Below, piece after piece: positions 61,868-64,000 of a stretch of 64,000 nt of DNA. The stretch lies in NCBI RefSeq assembly GCF_900116645.1, contig NZ_FPBO01000008.1:124001-188000 (forward strand), given 5' to 3'. The position numbers were made by a program, and so were the translations under genes. Position 1 is the stretch's first letter. Each line of letters starts with the position of its first letter. This stretch comes from Pseudoduganella namucuonensis (GTDB lineage Bacteria; Pseudomonadota; Gammaproteobacteria; Burkholderiales; Burkholderiaceae_D). The notes beneath the pieces are model-generated. The model searched no databases, was not told the DNA's origin, and saw only the letters and a program-made list of their open reading frames with translations.

Positions 61868-62491
61868 TCACTCGCGGGCGTTGACGCTGCCGATGCCGTT
61901 GACGGTCTTGTTCACGTGGCGCGGCTTGCCGTAGTAATCCAGGCTGCCCATGCCGTTGACCACGGCGTTCAGCGTGTCCGTCGCGGTCACCTTCACCGCC
62001 CCCAGGCCGTTGAAGTTGACGTCGGCGCGCTCCGCATGCAGTTCCTTGGTGTCCACCTCGCCCACACCCTGCGCCTTCAGGCGCAGCAGCTTGACCTTGC
62101 CGCTGGCCGAGAAGCTGCCGGCGCCCTGGTAGCTCACGTCCAGCCGCTCGCCCCGCATGTTCCTCAGCACCGTCTCGCCGGCGCCTTCGCCGATGAACTT
62201 GACCAGCGCGGGCACCGTGACGACGACCCGCGGATCGCCGCCGGTGTTGCTCATGGATTTGTCCTTCATGTAGATCTTCAGCTCCCCGTTCACCACCTCG
62301 GTGATCAGGCGGCTGGTGAACTTCTCGTTGCCGCTCACCGTCACCGATTGCGCCTTGCCGCCTTCGACCGTGATGCTGAGCGGACCCTTGCTGTCGATCG
62401 CGGTGAACGGCGCCACGGTGCGCACCTGTTCATCGGCGTGGGCGCAGGCGGCGAACGTGGCGAACCCGGCGAGGATAAGTAGACGGCGCAT
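61868..62491 (-). CDS. exported DUF2807 (GIN-domain) protein
   Basis: 207 residues from ATG 62491 with AGGAGGG upstream; signal peptide (RRLLILAGFATFAACAHA). The body is a repetitive right-handed beta-helix pattern of about 20-residue rungs: APFTAIDSKGPLSITVEGG, VTVPALVKFIGEGAGETVL, LDVSYQGAGSFSASGKVKLL, VDTKELHAERADVNFNGLGA, VKVTATDTLNAVVNGMGSLD, VNKTVNGIGSV. That is the putative auto-transporter adhesin head GIN domain. Not a full autotransporter, since no barrel is encoded. Function unknown; envelope stress or adhesion has been suggested for the family. Confidence 0.9.
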   Translation of the reverse strand: MRRLLILAGFATFAACAHADEQVRTVAPFTAIDSKGPLSITVEGGKAQSVTVSGNEKFTSRLITEVVNGELKIYMKDKSMSNTGGDPRVVVTVPALVKFIGEGAGETVLRNMRGERLDVSYQGAGSFSASGKVKLLRLKAQGVGEVDTKELHAERADVNFNGLGAVKVTATDTLNAVVNGMGSLDYYGKPRHVNKTVNGIGSVNARE

Positions 62492-62640
62492 GTGTGACCC
62501 TCCTATAAGTTGTTGCGTTTATTGTAATGGCGCGCGCCCCCGGGATGTCAAATTTGCGACGGATCGCGGATGGGCGGGGTTGAATTGTTAGAATGCGGGT
62601 CCGGGCGACCGCCCACCGCCCACCGCGATAAGGAATCAAA

Positions 62641-62841
62641 ATGACGTACGAGGAATACCTGGATGAAGTGACCACGCTGATCACGGAGAAGTACAACGTG
62701 GCCGATGCGGCCGCCATCAAGCTGGTGATGAAGGCGCAGGACGAGGAGTTCTTCGTCCGCCACGATGAAGTCGCGTCCCTGCGCAACCTGGACCAGGCGC
62801 ACAAGGACGCGAAAACCATCTTCATGGCGGCGAAGAAGTAA
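62641..62841 (+). CDS. small hypothetical protein (66 aa)
   Basis: MTYEEYLDEVTTLITEKYNV then ADAAAIKLVMKAQDEEFFVR and HDEVASLRNLDQAHKDAKTI. AAGGAA lies 8 nt upstream, and composition and codon use look genuine. Acidic N-terminal half and basic C-terminal tail, helical throughout; no signal peptide or Cys. It probably folds as a small helical bundle. Family not recognised by name. It ends 7 nt from the pullulanase stop (convergent). Confidence 0.75.
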   Translation: MTYEEYLDEVTTLITEKYNVADAAAIKLVMKAQDEEFFVRHDEVASLRNLDQAHKDAKTIFMAAKK

Positions 62842-62848
62842 GGTCCGT

Positions 62849-64000
62849 TTAGTCGTCGTCCTCCTCATGGGCGGCGTTCTCCACGAACACCGCCGTCGTG
62901 CGCGGCGGGATGGTGAACGCGCCCGAGGCGCCGTTGTAGGCGGCGTTGCGCACCGCGCGGTCGCTTTCCGACTTGCGCTGCACCTTGTGCAGCTTCAGCT
63001 TGCGTCCCCGCAGCTCGGCCAGGGTCACCGTCCTGGCCACCTTGTCCACATTGAACAGCACCAGCACCGACTTGTACTTCGCCCCGTCGTAGCGGCTCGG
63101 ATGCTGGCCGTCGATGCTCATCGCCACCACGCCCGCCACCTGCAGCGGACCGGTGTTGTGGAAGCGCAGGCGCTCGGCCACGTCGCCGGCGGTGCGCAGG
63201 CGGAACAGCGTGCTGTCGGCGCGGATGGCCAGCAGGTCGTTCATGTAGTCGCGCGCGTCGATGATGGCGGCGCGGTCCGGCTTGATCAGCGGATTGGCCA
63301 GCACCGGCGACATCAGGCTCCAGTTGTCGCGGTTCACGCCGGCCATTGGCAAGCCCACGCCGAAGTTGTTGGACTGGTAGCCGTAGTCCAGGCGGTTGAA
63401 CCAGTCGCCCGCGTCGTAGCTGTCGCGGTCCAGCGACTTCGAACGCAGGATCTCCTGGCCCGCGTGCAGGAAGGGCACGCCCTGCGACAGCACGTTGATG
63501 GCCGCGCCCAGGTTCTGCACGCGCACGCGGTCGGCCAGGCTGGTGTTGGCCGGCAGCTTGAAGGCGTTCAGGTCGAACAGGGTCTGGTTGTCGTGCGCCT
63601 CCACGTAGTTGATGGTCTCGGCCGGGTTGGCCGCGAAGCCCGCCTTCTGGCCGAAGTAGTCGATCTCCGAGTTCTTGCGCACGGCGCCGGTGCGGTCCGT
63701 GAAGCTGTAGTCGCGCAGCGTGCCGGACAGGCCCACCCGCACCAGGTCCGCCAGGCGCAGCAGGTCGTCCTTGCTCTGCGTGGACTTCGCGTTCGGATCG
63801 TAGAACACGCCGTTGATGAAGCCCTGCTGGCTGACCAGCGCCTCGCCGCCGTCGCAGCAGCCGCCGCCGCGCACCGCGTCGCGCAGGCGGTCGTTGAAGG
63901 AGCCGATGCCGCTGCCGAACATATTGGCCTGGCGCGCCTGCACGAAGCGGGCGTCGTTGCCCACCGCGCCGAAGTTCCACGCCTCGCCGTAGATGTAGAT
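62849..64000 (-). CDS. pullulanase-type alpha-1,6-glucosidase, C-terminal part (5' end beyond window)
   Basis: About 383 C-terminal residues; the frame is open to the window edge. At the edge it reads IYIYGEAWNFGAVGNDA, the region III Glu (general acid) of GH13 pullulanases. Then comes GFINGVFYDPN, a Cys-rich insertion GGGCCDGGEALVSQQ, and region IV with the transition-state Asp in NYVEAHDNQTLFDLNAF. AINVLSQGVPFLHAGQEILR follows, then the C-terminal beta domain ending FTIPPRTTAVFVENAAHEED. The enzyme hydrolyses alpha-1,6 branches of pullulan, glycogen or amylopectin. Signal peptide and N-terminal CBM domains, if any, lie outside. Last residues are an acidic EEDDD tail. Confidence 0.93.
   Translation of the reverse strand: MYIYGEAWNFGAVGNDARFVQARQANMFGSGIGSFNDRLRDAVRGGGCCDGGEALVSQQGFINGVFYDPNAKSTQSKDDLLRLADLVRVGLSGTLRDYSFTDRTGAVRKNSEIDYFGQKAGFAANPAETINYVEAHDNQTLFDLNAFKLPANTSLADRVRVQNLGAAINVLSQGVPFLHAGQEILRSKSLDRDSYDAGDWFNRLDYGYQSNNFGVGLPMAGVNRDNWSLMSPVLANPLIKPDRAAIIDARDYMNDLLAIRADSTLFRLRTAGDVAERLRFHNTGPLQVAGVVAMSIDGQHPSRYDGAKYKSVLVLFNVDKVARTVTLAELRGRKLKLHKVQRKSESDRAVRNAAYNGASGAFTIPPRTTAVFVENAAHEEDDD

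Noticed and set aside
1..64000. CRISPR array, prophage or insertion sequence
   Set aside because: No regularly spaced repeats, phage structural genes, integrase or transposase reading frames were seen on either strand.

Overview
The window is GC-rich, densely coded Gram-negative DNA. It most resembles a Massilia/Duganella-type member of the Oxalobacteraceae (Betaproteobacteria). That placement is inferred from style: two PEP-CTERM proteins with VPEP tails, three TonB-dependent receptors, many PAS/HD-GYP/GGDEF-EAL and hybrid-kinase proteins, a YidB-like protein and a pullulanase. No rRNA, CRISPR array, transposase, integrase or prophage structural gene is visible.

Layout. 1-10.5 kb: a c-di-GMP pair (PAS protein and HD-GYP phosphodiesterase, stop/start overlapping), two SnoaL-like proteins, a type-B carboxylesterase facing a TPR protein, a PEP-CTERM protein, a methyltransferase gene broken by one in-frame TAG, and an SbmA/BacA-type ABC exporter. 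Two near-identical 22-bp LacI-type operators lie at 2569 and 6819. 10.6-22.4 kb: a TonB receptor, a decayed alpha/beta hydrolase beside a scrap of TPR gene, a giant kinase-AAA-GAF-PAS-histidine kinase-receiver protein whose Ser/Thr-kinase domain has lost its N-lobe, and a second TonB receptor. 22.5-43.5 kb: a GH2-GH3 operon, a 7TM-type sensor kinase with LuxR-type regulator, PEP-CTERM, tandem GNAT, a phosphodiesterase-fold/TPR protein lacking its usual metal motif, YidB-like, an aldo/keto reductase relic, a hybrid kinase, a multi-PAS GGDEF-EAL protein and an unrecognised three-repeat protein.

43.4-47.5 kb: a compact module of ECF sigma factor, anti-sigma factor, exported S8 protease and exported Gly/Ala-rich protein. 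It lies between an intact tRNA-Phe gene with its terminator and a decayed copy of the same tRNA-terminator unit; a third tRNA-Phe-like 3' fragment is at 22.5 kb. This geometry fits tandem insertions or duplications at tRNA-Phe. 47.6-52.8 kb: exported hypothetical protein, cytochrome P450, MetX-like hydrolase and DUF885 protein.

53.3-61.7 kb is the most interesting metabolic locus: TonB receptor, MFS transporter, RutA-like flavin monooxygenase, RutB-like isochorismatase hydrolase, M20 amidohydrolase and RutF-like flavin reductase in one tight run, ending at a bidirectional terminator shared with a convergent AraC regulator. It looks like an uptake-plus-ring or amide-cleavage pathway for an unknown nitrogenous compound, and is distinct from canonical uracil catabolism. 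61.8-64 kb: a DUF2807 protein, a small conserved-looking protein and the C-terminal part of a pullulanase running off the window.
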